64,000 nt of DNA from Oligoflexales bacterium (GCA_947479535.1 CANJZQ010000007.1:1-64000); one strand, 5' to 3'; positions 47,032-57,647 are shown, counted from the stretch's first letter. Notes: generated from the letters alone by a model not told the origin. Made by a program: numbers and translations.

Positions 47032-48021
47032 ATGAACCAAATTGATCCAATTGACGGCAGCGGTTTCGGCCACCTTACGGTGCTCTTGCATGAGGCTGCC
47101 GCATCCTTGAACCTTGTGCCCGGATCGCTTGCGGTGGACTGCACCCTTGGCGGCGGAGGCCACACAAGATTGCTTCTTGATGCCGTTGGAAAAAACGGAA
47201 AAGTTTTGGCTTTCGACCGGGATTCCATGGCCATCGACCATGCCAAAAGAGCGTTTGCTGCCGAGGTGGCCTCTGGCCAACTAATCCTCGTGCACAAGCC
47301 ATTTTCGGAGATGGCAGACCATGTACGCAAGGCTGGATTGGCCGGTTCGATTTCGGGCCTGCTGGCAGATCTCGGGGTCAGCAGTCCACAACTTGATATC
47401 GGGGAAAGAGGGTTTTCTTTTCTTAAAGAAGGCCCCCTCGACATGCGCATGGACCCAAGCCGGCCAGGCACAGCCGCTGACTTGATTAACACCGCCGAAG
47501 AGTCTGAACTTGCCAGGATATTCCGCGATTTTGGGGAAGAACCCATGGCCCGCCATTTTGCCAAAATGATTTGCCGGCAACGGGCCTCTGAGCCTTTCAC
47601 GACCACTTTGCAATTGGCCAGTTACCTGGAGAAGCATTCCCCTTACGGTTCCAAAAGCAGAAAACATCCTGCGACTAAAATCTTTCAAGCGATTCGTATC
47701 GCCGTGAACGAGGAGCTTGATGAACTGAACAAGTTCTTGGCCGAGGCCGTGCCGCTGCTCGCGTCGAAAGGTCGACTTTCGGTCATCACATTTCATTCGC
47801 TGGAGGACCGGGCCGTCAAACATTTCTTTGCGCAGGCGTCTGGAAAGACAAAGCGCCAGGAACTTAGTCGACGCGTCGTTCTCACTGAATCAGAAATTGA
47901 TAAGATGGTGAACGCACAGGGCAGGGTTGTTGCGTCGTCAGAAGGCGAACCCTCGCCAAAAGAAATTGAAGTCAACCCAAGGGCGCGAAGTGCACGCCTT
48001 CGGGTGTTTGAAAAATCCTGA
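47032..48021 (+). CDS. rsmH: 16S rRNA (cytosine1402-N4)-methyltransferase
   Basis: HLTVLLHEAAASLNLVPGSLAVDCTLGGGGHTRLLLDAVGKNGKVLAFDRDSMAI...GLLADLGVSSPQLDIGERGFSFLKEGPLDMRMD. Confidence 0.97.
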   Translation: MNQIDPIDGSGFGHLTVLLHEAAASLNLVPGSLAVDCTLGGGGHTRLLLDAVGKNGKVLAFDRDSMAIDHAKRAFAAEVASGQLILVHKPFSEMADHVRKAGLAGSISGLLADLGVSSPQLDIGERGFSFLKEGPLDMRMDPSRPGTAADLINTAEESELARIFRDFGEEPMARHFAKMICRQRASEPFTTTLQLASYLEKHSPYGSKSRKHPATKIFQAIRIAVNEELDELNKFLAEAVPLLASKGRLSVITFHSLEDRAVKHFFAQASGKTKRQELSRRVVLTESEIDKMVNAQGRVVASSEGEPSPKEIEVNPRARSARLRVFEKS

Positions 48022-48052
48022 TGGCTTGACCCTAAATCTGGAGCACGTGGAC

Positions 48053-48337
48053 ATGCCCTCACGTTTTGCCTCATCCATGACCAACCTGCCGCTTTATGCG
48101 GTGGTTTTGATTGCTCTTGGAATTGCTTTTTTCAGGGTACACCTTAGGGTCAAAACAACACTGGTCGGATATGAGATCGGACGCTTGAAGGCCACCGAGG
48201 GTCGCCTGCTCGCTGAAAAAAGCGAACTTAGCGTCGAGCTGGCGCGCTTAACCGGCAAGGACGCGCTGCAGGCCAGAGAATCCTCCGGTGAGCCGGGTGC
48301 CTTAAAGGCTTCGACGACCGGCGGGGGGACAAATTGA
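48053..48337 (+). CDS. ftsL: FtsL-like cell division protein
   Basis: Short TM plus coiled-coil protein between rsmH and ftsI: MTNLPLYAVVLIALGIAFFRVHLRVKTTLVGYEIGRLKATEGRLLAEKSELSVELARL. Confidence 0.8.
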   Translation: MPSRFASSMTNLPLYAVVLIALGIAFFRVHLRVKTTLVGYEIGRLKATEGRLLAEKSELSVELARLTGKDALQARESSGEPGALKASTTGGGTN

Positions 48338-50163
48338 TTCCACCGGAAACAAATCGGCAAACAACGGCGCCACGGCTATGGCTGTTCAAATGTGCCGCGA
48401 TCGCCGTCTTTGGAGTCCTGGCCGTGCGGGCCTCTTACTTGCATCTGTTTGCGCCATCGGGAAAAAGCCTTCAGGCCCTTGCCGATCGCCAATATGAATT
48501 GCGCGAGGACTTGCGCCCATATCGCGGCGGAGTTTTCGACCGTCGCGAAGAGCCCCTTGCCATCAGCATCCGGACGCCGTCTCTGGCCGTCAACCCGAAG
48601 GTTTTCCATCCGGACCCCCGCCAAACGAGGGCGATCGCTCGACTGCTCGGCATGTTGCCCCAAGACGTCCAGCAAATTTCAAAAAAATCCGGCTATTTCG
48701 CATGGCTGCAACGACAGGTCCATCACAGAACAGCGGCAAAGGTCATGGCCCTTGGGGTCCAGGGGATCCATGAAATAACCGAGTCTGCGCGGTACTACCC
48801 CGGAGGGCCGGCGGCGTCCCACCTTTTAGGGTACGTTGGTCTGGACAACCGGGGACTTCACGGCCTTGAACTTTTTTACGACCGCGAATTGCGCGGCCAA
48901 TCCCAGCGGATCAAGGGCGCCAAGGATGCGCGGGGGCGCAGGATTTTCACCGGTGATGATCAGGCCGAACCGGAAGTTCCCGGCCACTCGCTGCATTTGA
49001 CCCTTGATCGTGTCATTCAGGAGATCGCCGAAGAAGCCCTGCGCAAAGGAGCCGAGCGGGCCCGGGCAAAGGGGGCTTTCGCCCTGGTATCCGATCCGCA
49101 CACGGGAAAAATTCTAGCCGTCGCAAACCATCCCTCTTTTGATCCTAATGATGTACGCCAACTTAAAATCGATCAAACCAGAAACTCAGCCTTGTTGGAT
49201 CAATTCGAGCCGGGGTCGATCATCAAGCCATTTGTGATTGCTGGTGCACTTGAACAAAAAAAGGTTTCACCAGACCAGGTGTTTGACTGTGAAAATGGAT
49301 CTTACCGGGTTGGTGGCGTAACTTTTCATGACGACCATCCGGCGGAAAAACTGACGGTCGCAGAATCTCTCGTGCGCTCTAGTAACATCTGCACCTTTAA
49401 AATCGCGGAAATAGTCGGACGCCAAAAGTTCTACGAAAACTACATGGCGTTCGGTTTCAACGGCAATCTGCCTGGAGCAATCAACGAGGCCCGCATGCCG
49501 AACGGGGCAGGGGACTCGTCCGAACAAAACCTGCGCGCACCACCCTGGCCATCAGGACGAGTGAGTCATTTTGAAAAATGGCTGCCAATCCGTTTCGCTA
49601 ACATTGCCTTTGGACAAGGAATGACCACGACCGGACTTGAAATTGTCCAGGCCTACGGCGCACTTGCCAACGGTGGAAACTTGATGAGGCCAACCCTCGT
49701 TGACCGCATTGAGGCAGCCGATGGCAGCATGCTGGCCTCGTTTCATCCAGAAGTGGTTCGCCGCGTGGTTTCGCCCGAGGTTGCCAGCGCCATGCGCAAC
49801 ATGCTGGCGCGCGTCGTGACCGACAAGCACGGCACCGGCGGCAAGGCCGTCACGGCATCTTATTCCGTGGCCGGAAAAACCGGCACCGCGCAGAAAGTGG
49901 ATCCTGTTCGCCGCAGTTATTCCGCCGACAAAAGGATTGCTTCTTTTGTCGGATTCGCTCCCGTCGAAGACCCCTATCTGGTCATCCTTGTTGTGATTGA
50001 CGAGCCGCGTGAACGCCCAGCCTACGGCGGATTATGGGCGGCTCCCGTCTTTTCTGAGATTGCACAAAAGTCGCTCAAATATTTGAATGTCGCTCCGGAC
50101 CAGGAAGAAAACGACCTGATGATTTCATCGGGCGAAGCTTCGACTCCTTCGGGGAGGCTTTGA
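48334..50163 (+). CDS. ftsI: peptidoglycan transpeptidase PBP3/FtsI
   Basis: FEPGSIIKPFVIAGAL (SxxK), LVRSSNICTFKIAE (SxN), VAGKTGTAQK (KTG). TTG start. Confidence 0.95.
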   Translation: MIPPETNRQTTAPRLWLFKCAAIAVFGVLAVRASYLHLFAPSGKSLQALADRQYELREDLRPYRGGVFDRREEPLAISIRTPSLAVNPKVFHPDPRQTRAIARLLGMLPQDVQQISKKSGYFAWLQRQVHHRTAAKVMALGVQGIHEITESARYYPGGPAASHLLGYVGLDNRGLHGLELFYDRELRGQSQRIKGAKDARGRRIFTGDDQAEPEVPGHSLHLTLDRVIQEIAEEALRKGAERARAKGAFALVSDPHTGKILAVANHPSFDPNDVRQLKIDQTRNSALLDQFEPGSIIKPFVIAGALEQKKVSPDQVFDCENGSYRVGGVTFHDDHPAEKLTVAESLVRSSNICTFKIAEIVGRQKFYENYMAFGFNGNLPGAINEARMPNGAGDSSEQNLRAPPWPSGRVSHFEKWLPIRFANIAFGQGMTTTGLEIVQAYGALANGGNLMRPTLVDRIEAADGSMLASFHPEVVRRVVSPEVASAMRNMLARVVTDKHGTGGKAVTASYSVAGKTGTAQKVDPVRRSYSADKRIASFVGFAPVEDPYLVILVVIDEPRERPAYGGLWAAPVFSEIAQKSLKYLNVAPDQEENDLMISSGEASTPSGRL

Positions 50164-50203
50164 AATCACACCCAAACCATTAGCCCATCTCGCTGCGACC
50201 CAT

Positions 50204-51745
50204 ATGGTCCAAGGCCTTCAGCAGGCCGGGCTGCTGCTTTGGTCCGACGGCCTTTCTGCCTTCCAGGGCAAGGTTCACCTGACCGCCTCCAGCAAGGATG
50301 CTGGACCAGCCTCATGCTTCATCATGTTTAAAGGGACCAAGGCCGACAGCCACGACTATGGGGCCGATGCCCTCGCGCGCGGGTGCAGGGTCTTTCTAGG
50401 TGATAATGAATCCGCGATGGAAAAAATGCGCGCCGATTATCCTGGCGAGGCTACTCTTTTTTTCGTGAAAAATGCCCGCGCGTCATGGGCCTGTTTGGAA
50501 GCCCTGGCCAACGGCAATCCGCAAAACCGGATGAAACTTGCTGCCGTGACTGGCACTAACGGAAAAACCAGCACCGTGTGGCTGATGCGCGGACTTCTGG
50601 ATCAAACCAACTACGCCATGGTCAGCCTAGGCACCCTTGGCATGTACTTTAAAAATCAATACGTCCCGACCTCTCACACCAGTCCCGACCCCGATTACCT
50701 TTACCCGGCGCTTGCGCATGCCCTTGCCGCTGGAGCCGATTGCTGTGGCATGGAGGTCTCGTCTCATAGTTTGGCCCAGGAAAAAATCTGGCCCCTTCAC
50801 TTCGACTTTGCTGCATTCACCAGTTTTTCGCGCGACCACTTGGACTTTCATGGGACCGAGGACAACTATTTTGCAGCAAAGGCAAAACTCTTCACGAAAC
50901 AGCTTTCGAACGACGCGCGGGTCGCACTCCATCATTCTGTGGCAGGACGCATCTTATCCTCTGGATTTAAAGTTTCGCCGGATTCTTGGGTTTACGGACT
51001 CGATTTTTCGCCGCAGCCCTGGGCCGAATGGAACCAGATGTCGGCGACGATCCTCAAGGAGTCGTCAAAGGGCACGGAAATCGAACTCACGCTGCGACCA
51101 AGGGTGGGGGAGCCCGTCTTGCTCCAAGGCACTATCCCTGTTTTTGGTTCTGTTTTTGTTGAAAATTTCATGGCGGCCTGCCTCGGATTTGGCAAAATTT
51201 CTGGATCTTGGCCCGATCCAAAAACTTGGTCCGGCTTAAAACCAGTCCCAGGGCGCATGGAGCTGGTTCCGCCCATTGCGGGAGGACCATTTGTCTTTGT
51301 CGACTATGCGCACACGCCAGATGCCATTTCACAGGTATCTGTTTTTGCCAGAAAAATTGCCGACTCGCGGAAATCAAAGTTGTGGTGTGTCTTTGGGTGT
51401 GGAGGAGACCGCGATCAGGGCAAGCGTGCCCTGATGGCACAAGCCTCCGCCGTCAATTCCGACAGGGTCATCGTAACTTCAGACAATCCGCGGTCGGAAG
51501 ATCCCGACGCCATCATTGACCAGATCATGGGCGGCTTTTCTGAAAATTACCGGAACAGCCACGTCGAAAGGATTAGCGACCGCGCCGCCGCGATTTTGCA
51601 TGCTGTCGGCCATGCAGGAAAGGACGACGTGGTGTTGATTGCCGGAAAGGGCCATGAGGCGTTCCAGGAAATCGCCGGGCGCAAAACTCCTTTTGACGAC
51701 CGGATGGTTGCAGCCGATGCACTTGCCACGCGGAAAAAATTATGA
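50204..51745 (+). CDS. murE: UDP-MurNAc-tripeptide synthetase
   Basis: AAVTGTNGKTSTVWLMRGLLDQ, TSHTSPDPDYL, SSHSLAQEKIWPLHFDFAAFTSFSRDHLDFHGTEDNYF, VDYAHTPDAI, FGCGGDRDQGKR, TSDNPRSEDPDAI. Start may lie slightly upstream. Confidence 0.96.
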   Translation: MVQGLQQAGLLLWSDGLSAFQGKVHLTASSKDAGPASCFIMFKGTKADSHDYGADALARGCRVFLGDNESAMEKMRADYPGEATLFFVKNARASWACLEALANGNPQNRMKLAAVTGTNGKTSTVWLMRGLLDQTNYAMVSLGTLGMYFKNQYVPTSHTSPDPDYLYPALAHALAAGADCCGMEVSSHSLAQEKIWPLHFDFAAFTSFSRDHLDFHGTEDNYFAAKAKLFTKQLSNDARVALHHSVAGRILSSGFKVSPDSWVYGLDFSPQPWAEWNQMSATILKESSKGTEIELTLRPRVGEPVLLQGTIPVFGSVFVENFMAACLGFGKISGSWPDPKTWSGLKPVPGRMELVPPIAGGPFVFVDYAHTPDAISQVSVFARKIADSRKSKLWCVFGCGGDRDQGKRALMAQASAVNSDRVIVTSDNPRSEDPDAIIDQIMGGFSENYRNSHVERISDRAAAILHAVGHAGKDDVVLIAGKGHEAFQEIAGRKTPFDDRMVAADALATRKKL

Positions 51746-53037
51746 CAACGCGCAGGGTTTTGATCATCGGCGGCGGCGTGAGCGGACTTGCTGCTGCGCA
51801 ACTTGCACACAAAATCGGCTATAGCGTTCGTATTTCCGATCGCGCTGTGATGCCCGTTGAAAAAAAATCCTCCCTGACTGCCCAAGGGATTGAAATCAAA
51901 GACGGTGGCCACGACGAATCTCATTTGGCCGACATGGATTTAGTCGTGATTTCGCCTGGGGTTCGCCCTGATCACCCGCTACTTGTGCTCGCGCAAAAGC
52001 AAAACTTGCCGGTGGAATCTGAAATTGATTTCGCCCTTCGAAATTTCCATGGGCGTCTTGTTGCGGTGACGGGAACCAACGGCAAGTCGACCACAGTTTC
52101 AATGATTGGACACATCCTCGACCGGCTTGGAATCAAATCCTCCGTGGGCGGAAACTTGGGCGACCCACCGAGTGCGATGGTTTTGCGCGGAGATTTGCAG
52201 TCGACCCTTGTTCTTGAACTGTCTTCCTATCAACTCGAACAAAGCCAGGCCCACCCGGCAGAGGCTGCGGCTTTTACCAGTTTTTCAAACGATCACATTG
52301 AGCGCCACGGTACGTTGGAGGCATACATGGCGGCAAAGTGGCGGGTCTTTGACTGGGTGAAACCCGGCGGAGTTTGCCTCCTGACCAAAGACGTTTCTGC
52401 CGCCGCCAAGTCCTTTGGCATGGTGCGACGTACAGACGTAACCTGGATTGAAGTCTCCGGCCAGCACAACGAAATCAACGCTGGAATTTCAATTCATGTG
52501 GTTGCGCACTTGATGCAACGCACCGACCTCGACAGGCTTGGATCCTTTCTTGCGGATTTCAAAGGGCTTCCCTTTCGATGTGAGATCGTCGGAACCATCA
52601 ACGGAAGACCCGTCATCAACGACAGCAAATCCACCAATTGCGAGTCCACGTGCGCTGCGCTTGGAGGCCTGAAGTCCCCCGTGATTTTGATGATGGGTGG
52701 AAAGGGCAAGGGCGAAAGCTACCAATCTGTCACCACTTGGGCAGACCACATCCACGCCTTGGTCTGCTTTGGGGCATCGGGACAATCCATAGCCGATGAG
52801 TTATCCTTGCCTTTAGGGGGCTTGGGAAAGGACACTTGGGTGTTCCCCACCATGGACGAGGCTGTCCAACATGCGGGTGCGGCGGCCAGGCAATGCGGGT
52901 GCGGCGTTTTGTTTTCTCCCGGTTGCGCCAGCTTTGATGAGTTTCGGAATTTTGAACATCGCGGAATGGAATTCAACAGCACCATCAGCGGAGCCTTGGA
53001 TAAAACTCTTGATGGAATCCCCCAGCCAAAAAACTGA
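51742..53037 (+). CDS. murD: UDP-N-acetylmuramoylalanine-D-glutamate ligase
   Basis: VLIIGGGVSGLAAAQLAHKIG, VAVTGTNGKSTTVSMIGHIL, LVLELSSYQLEQ, INDSKSTNCESTCAAL, FSPGCASFDEFRNFEHRG. Confidence 0.96.
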   Translation: MTTRRVLIIGGGVSGLAAAQLAHKIGYSVRISDRAVMPVEKKSSLTAQGIEIKDGGHDESHLADMDLVVISPGVRPDHPLLVLAQKQNLPVESEIDFALRNFHGRLVAVTGTNGKSTTVSMIGHILDRLGIKSSVGGNLGDPPSAMVLRGDLQSTLVLELSSYQLEQSQAHPAEAAAFTSFSNDHIERHGTLEAYMAAKWRVFDWVKPGGVCLLTKDVSAAAKSFGMVRRTDVTWIEVSGQHNEINAGISIHVVAHLMQRTDLDRLGSFLADFKGLPFRCEIVGTINGRPVINDSKSTNCESTCAALGGLKSPVILMMGGKGKGESYQSVTTWADHIHALVCFGASGQSIADELSLPLGGLGKDTWVFPTMDEAVQHAGAAARQCGCGVLFSPGCASFDEFRNFEHRGMEFNSTISGALDKTLDGIPQPKN

Positions 53038-54196
53038 AGCCGGCTTGCGCCAGAGTGCCTCCCTGGCCATTGTGGTCTGTGCAGCAATGCTGACTGGACT
53101 TGGCCTTCTTGCCATCTATGCGTCCTCCAGCATGAAGGGGGCACAGCAGTTTGGGGACTCACTGGCTTTTTTCCGAAAGCAATTTGTGGTCGCCATTGCG
53201 GGATTTATCGGAATCGTCGCCGCTCAAAGGTTTCCCTGGCGATGGTTTGAGGGCCTCACTCTGCCTGCATATACGTTTTCCTTGGGCACGCTGGCTTTGA
53301 TTTTTGTTCCAGGCGCCTATTCGGTTGGGGGCGGGGCAGCGCGGTGGCTTCATATCGGAGGCATCAGCTTTCAGCCGGCGGAGTTGGCTAAATTAACCTT
53401 GATCATGTTCCTCGCTAAAAATCTTGGCCGGCCGAACTGCGACCTCCGGAAGTTTTGGCGGTGTGTGGTCCCAAATTTGATGGCCTTTGGCGCATTTGCC
53501 CTTTGCCTCATGAAGCAGCCTGATTTTGGATCGACGGTTCTGATGGGCGCTCTGACAGTGGTCATGCTGTTCATCTCCGGACTTCCCTTTCGCTACCTCG
53601 GCCTGATGGGGGCCGCTGGCATCACGGGGATGGTGGGGGCTGTGATTGCCGCACCATACCGGATGGCACGCCTGCTCAGCTTTCTCGATCCTTGGGCCGA
53701 GGTCCGAGGCGGCGGTTTTCAAATCATTCAAAGTTATCTGGCCTTTAAAAACGGCGGGCTGATGGGAACCGGGCTTGGGGAATCCCGTCAGAAATTATTT
53801 TTTCTTCCAGAGGCCCACACCGATTTTATCCTTTCTGTAATTGGCGAAGAACTTGGACTCCTTGGAATCATTTTGGTCTGCGCGCTGTTTCTCTTCATGA
53901 GCCTTATCGGGCTCGAGGTTGCGCGCCGTCAAACCTCCAGATACAGGACCCTGTTGGCCGTTGGTTGCACCGCCCTGATTTTTGGACAGTCTGCATTAAA
54001 CATGGGTGTCACCATGGGCCTTCTTCCAACCAAAGGAATGCCGCTTCCATTTGTCAGCAGCGGTGCAAGTAGTCTGCTGGTATTCCTCGCGGTGACTGGT
54101 ATACTCGCACGGCTCGCAAGGGAGTCGACAAACCCCTCCGCAGCGAAGGAGCCAAGTCGCCTCCATGTCGGTAAATCCATCCCTCAAATCGCTTAA
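53012..54196 (+). CDS. ftsW: lipid II polymerase/cell division protein FtsW
   Basis: GLLAIYASSSMKGAQQFGDSLAFFRKQFV...GGAARWLHIGGISFQPAELAKLTLIMFLA...EAHTDFILSVIGEELGLLGI...GLLPTKGMPLPFVSSGASS. Confidence 0.96.
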   Translation: MESPSQKTEAGLRQSASLAIVVCAAMLTGLGLLAIYASSSMKGAQQFGDSLAFFRKQFVVAIAGFIGIVAAQRFPWRWFEGLTLPAYTFSLGTLALIFVPGAYSVGGGAARWLHIGGISFQPAELAKLTLIMFLAKNLGRPNCDLRKFWRCVVPNLMAFGAFALCLMKQPDFGSTVLMGALTVVMLFISGLPFRYLGLMGAAGITGMVGAVIAAPYRMARLLSFLDPWAEVRGGGFQIIQSYLAFKNGGLMGTGLGESRQKLFFLPEAHTDFILSVIGEELGLLGIILVCALFLFMSLIGLEVARRQTSRYRTLLAVGCTALIFGQSALNMGVTMGLLPTKGMPLPFVSSGASSLLVFLAVTGILARLARESTNPSAAKEPSRLHVGKSIPQIA

Positions 54197-55556
54197 ACCC
54201 CAAAGGATTCACTTCATCGGTATCGGTGGAAGTGGCATGTCTGGGCTGGCTGAGTTTGCGCTCGGCCGCGGATGTCAGGTCACCGGAAGTGATACGTCCC
54301 TGTCAGATTCCTTGACGCGCCTTCAGTCCCTTGGCGCAAAGGTCTTTGACCACCATGCGGCCACAAATGTGCAAGGGGCCGACGAAGTTGTTTTTTCCTC
54401 GGCCATCAAATCCGACAATGAAGAGCTTGTCGCAGCCCGCTTGATGAAGATCCCTGTTCTTCATCGTTCTGAACTTCTGGCAAATTTCATGCGTGGCACC
54501 AACTCGGTAACGATTGCTGGAACCCACGGCAAAACAACCACAGCCGCCCTGGTCACCCATGGTTTTGCCGGGTGCGGGGTTGACCCTAGTGCCGTCATTG
54601 GTGGCGTCATGGTGGACGGTCAATCCAGTGCAAGGGTCGGTTCAGGAAAATTTTTTATTGCAGAGGCGGATGAGTCTGACGGCACCTTCCTGAATTACGA
54701 ACCTGTGCTTTGCGCGCTGACCAACATCGATCAAGACCACCTTGATTTTTACGGCTCCTTTGAAAACATCAAATCCGCTTTTCACAAATATTTGATGACC
54801 TCAGATCCCGACATCGGAGTGGTATGTTGCTGGGATGATCCGACCGTTCGTGAAGTCTCCGAGGGCCTGAACAGGCCAAGGCTCACCTACGGGACCATTT
54901 TGGGATGTGAAGTTCGCGGTGTTGATATTCAGCAATCCGGCATGGAGACCACCTTTACAGCGGTGGTGGAGCGCGACCGGATTCGTTGCAAGCTGCCCCT
55001 TATGGGAAGGCACAACGTCCTAAATGCCCTTTGCAGCCTGGCCGTGGCGCGTGCGCTAGGGCTCGATGTCCGTCTGGTCGCAGAAAACCTGGCGTCCTTT
55101 CGCGGGGTGGGGCGTCGCATGGAGCTGCTGGCCGACCATCCGGGCATCCGCGTCTTTGATGACTACGCTCATAATCCCGGTAAAATCGGGGCTTGCATCA
55201 CGGCCGTGCGAAGCGCCTGGCCAACGCACCAGATCACTGTGATTCACCAGCCTCACCGCTTTTCACGCCTTGAAACCATGTATAATTCAATGGTGGCGTC
55301 CTTTCGCGGGGCCGACGATGTGATCCTTTTGCCGGTCTATTCGGCAGGTGAAACCCCCAGCCGGGAGCACGATCCGGGGGCATTCGCCGCGGATCTGGCC
55401 GTGAAGTCCTCCACAAAAACGCACATTTGCCTTGAAAAAACCGAAGCTTGCCGCCTTGCTTTGCAACTTTCACGACATCCAGCCATAATTTTAACAATAG
55501 GTGCTGGAGATGTCTGGAAGGTCGGCCACATGCTTCGGGAGCAATTGGTTGAGTAG
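54165..55556 (+). CDS. murC: UDP-N-acetylmuramate-L-alanine ligase
   Basis: QRIHFIGIGGSGMSGLAEFALGRGCQVTGSD, VTIAGTHGKTTTAALVTHGF, FIAEADESDGTFLNYEPVLCALTNIDQDHLDFYG, VFDDYAHNPGKI. Confidence 0.97.
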   Translation: MSVNPSLKSLKPQRIHFIGIGGSGMSGLAEFALGRGCQVTGSDTSLSDSLTRLQSLGAKVFDHHAATNVQGADEVVFSSAIKSDNEELVAARLMKIPVLHRSELLANFMRGTNSVTIAGTHGKTTTAALVTHGFAGCGVDPSAVIGGVMVDGQSSARVGSGKFFIAEADESDGTFLNYEPVLCALTNIDQDHLDFYGSFENIKSAFHKYLMTSDPDIGVVCCWDDPTVREVSEGLNRPRLTYGTILGCEVRGVDIQQSGMETTFTAVVERDRIRCKLPLMGRHNVLNALCSLAVARALGLDVRLVAENLASFRGVGRRMELLADHPGIRVFDDYAHNPGKIGACITAVRSAWPTHQITVIHQPHRFSRLETMYNSMVASFRGADDVILLPVYSAGETPSREHDPGAFAADLAVKSSTKTHICLEKTEACRLALQLSRHPAIILTIGAGDVWKVGHMLREQLVE

Positions 55557-56391
55557 AAGCACAATCATCAGCGGGCAAAAACCCGCCAAGCGCAAGCGCA
55601 AGCATGCCGAAGGAAACCGCCGCAGGGTTTTTCTTTCTGCGCTTCGTTTTGCCGGAGTCATCCTTGCCATCGCGACCATCGTCGTGCTGCCGGGATACAT
55701 CGCTGGCAAAATTCAGTCTGGATTCAAGTCGCTCGTTTCATCACCCGTCAATCGCGTCGAGTTTCTTGGTGCCGGTGGAAGCCTCGCCGAGTTCGATCGC
55801 GAATCCCTGCAATCAAAACTCAGTGAAGCTGCTGATGCAGGCGCGAGCCTTGCCGACTTGGCCCGGACTGCTGGCTCCCTCGCTCCTTTGTCCAAGGTTG
55901 AAATCATTCGCGCGGCTCCCGGCAAAATCGTTGTCGGATTTGAACGCAGGACTCCCGCCCTCAGGATTGACCGGGGCAATGATCCAACCGTGATACGCCT
56001 CGTCGACAGCGCCGGTTTCATTTACGGAAGCTGTTGTGTCCTTCCGATCCAAGAGTCCGAGTCACTGCTGCCGCTGCTCACTGGATTGCCTGCAGCCGAC
56101 CAGACTGGGGGTAACAGCAAAGAAGAGCAGGCGCTGATTCGCGAGGCACTTGGATTAAATGAAGGACTGTCAGCGAAAAACATCAAAACGTCTGCAATCC
56201 GCTATCAGAATCACCGCGGTTTTTTTGTCATCATGGAGCCGGGTCCAATTGAGGTTTCAATAGGGCGCCCGCCATTTGACGACAAACTAAGTCGCCTTGC
56301 TGAAGTTTTGGAACGGGTTGACCGTCAGAAGGTCAGCCGGATTGAACTCGATTATCACGGCAAGGCTTTCATCAAGGAACGAAAACTGTGA
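55549..56391 (+). CDS. ftsQ: cell division protein FtsQ
   Basis: Basic N-terminus, TM FAGVILAIATIVVLPGYIAG, POTRA-like SPVNRVEFLGAGG...LSKVEIIRAAPGKIVVGFERRTPALRI; located between murC and ftsA. TTG start. Confidence 0.85.
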   Translation: MSRSTIISGQKPAKRKRKHAEGNRRRVFLSALRFAGVILAIATIVVLPGYIAGKIQSGFKSLVSSPVNRVEFLGAGGSLAEFDRESLQSKLSEAADAGASLADLARTAGSLAPLSKVEIIRAAPGKIVVGFERRTPALRIDRGNDPTVIRLVDSAGFIYGSCCVLPIQESESLLPLLTGLPAADQTGGNSKEEQALIREALGLNEGLSAKNIKTSAIRYQNHRGFFVIMEPGPIEVSIGRPPFDDKLSRLAEVLERVDRQKVSRIELDYHGKAFIKERKL

Positions 56392-57647
56392 ACCAAAACA
56401 AACCACAGATTTTTGCCCTCGACCTTGGGACCAGCAAGTTCTGCGTGGCCCGCCTTTCTGAAACCACCGATGCCAACGGCGGCTTTGCCATTGACAGCCT
56501 GGCGGTTCCAGCCAAAGGGACCAAGCGCGGCATGGTCGTGGATTTTTCTGCGGCGCTGGACTGCCTTTCTGCTCTCATTGAGGAGGCAGAATTGCGTTGG
56601 AACTGTGACATCGCCAATGGCGTTGTTGGCATTGCAGGAAGCCACCTTCGCAGCCACCTTGCCAAGGGCAGCATCGCCATCGGAGCCAAACAGGTTGTCG
56701 ATGCATCGACCCTGCAACGGATTGAAGAGCAGATGCATGAGGCCTTTGCCCAAAGTAGCGCCGCCTCACAGCGCGAGCTTCTGGATTCCATCCCGGTGAA
56801 TTACCAGATCGATCAGCGAGATGGCGTGGATGATCCTCTCGGTTTCAGCGGAGACAACCTGACCGCTGATTTTTTAATGATCGACGCTGACAAGGGCTAC
56901 CTGCGCGACATCGTCCGCTTGGTCAACGGCGCCGGGGTGAAGGTGACGCGACTGGCATCAGAGCCTTTGGCATCAGCCTACGTTTGCGCTGGCGAGGACT
57001 TTCGCGAACTTGGCTGCTGCGTTGTCGATATCGGTGGCGGCACGAGCGACGGCCTGGTTTTCGTCAACGGCAAACCAGCCCTGGCGTTTTCTGTTCCCAT
57101 GGCGGGATTTGCCATGACGTCTGACATTGCTGTCGCGTTAAATCTACCTTTGCGGGAAGCCGAACGGATCAAAACCATCTACGGGCTTTCAAGTGGGCAG
57201 CTTGAACAAATTACGGCCGAAGACGTCCACGGCGTGCAAAAGTCGATTCCCGGCGCAATGGTCGCTAAAATCCTTGAAGCGCGCTGCCGCGAACTTACCG
57301 TGAGCATTGCCAAGCACCTCGTTCCCTTCAAGGGCCGTCTGGGCGGCGGCCTCCTTCTGACCGGAGGGGGCAGTCAATTGAATGGGGTTGCAGAACTTAT
57401 GGCGACCTCGATGCGCATTCCTGTCAGAGCGGTGAACCCACGCTGGCAAAAGGCTTTCACGGCAGGCCCAGTCCGCCAAGAGCGCCTTGCTCCGAAATTT
57501 GCCACGGCACTCGGACTTCTTGTCTTGGGTGCTTTGCCTGATTCAACTTCGCCGCGCCGTGTCCCGGCCAATCACAGCGCTGCATCAGCCAACGTCTCGT
57601 CGGGACTCATGAGCCGATTGCGGGCCTGGCTTCGGGAAATGAGCTAA
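56388..57647 (+). CDS. ftsA: cell division protein FtsA
   Basis: QIFALDLGTSKFCVARLSE, ELGCCVVDIGGGTSDGLVFVNGKPALAFSVPMAGFAMTSDIAVALNLPLREAERIK, GGGLLLTGGGSQLNGVAELM. GTG start. Confidence 0.96.
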   Translation: MNQNKPQIFALDLGTSKFCVARLSETTDANGGFAIDSLAVPAKGTKRGMVVDFSAALDCLSALIEEAELRWNCDIANGVVGIAGSHLRSHLAKGSIAIGAKQVVDASTLQRIEEQMHEAFAQSSAASQRELLDSIPVNYQIDQRDGVDDPLGFSGDNLTADFLMIDADKGYLRDIVRLVNGAGVKVTRLASEPLASAYVCAGEDFRELGCCVVDIGGGTSDGLVFVNGKPALAFSVPMAGFAMTSDIAVALNLPLREAERIKTIYGLSSGQLEQITAEDVHGVQKSIPGAMVAKILEARCRELTVSIAKHLVPFKGRLGGGLLLTGGGSQLNGVAELMATSMRIPVRAVNPRWQKAFTAGPVRQERLAPKFATALGLLVLGALPDSTSPRRVPANHSAASANVSSGLMSRLRAWLREMS

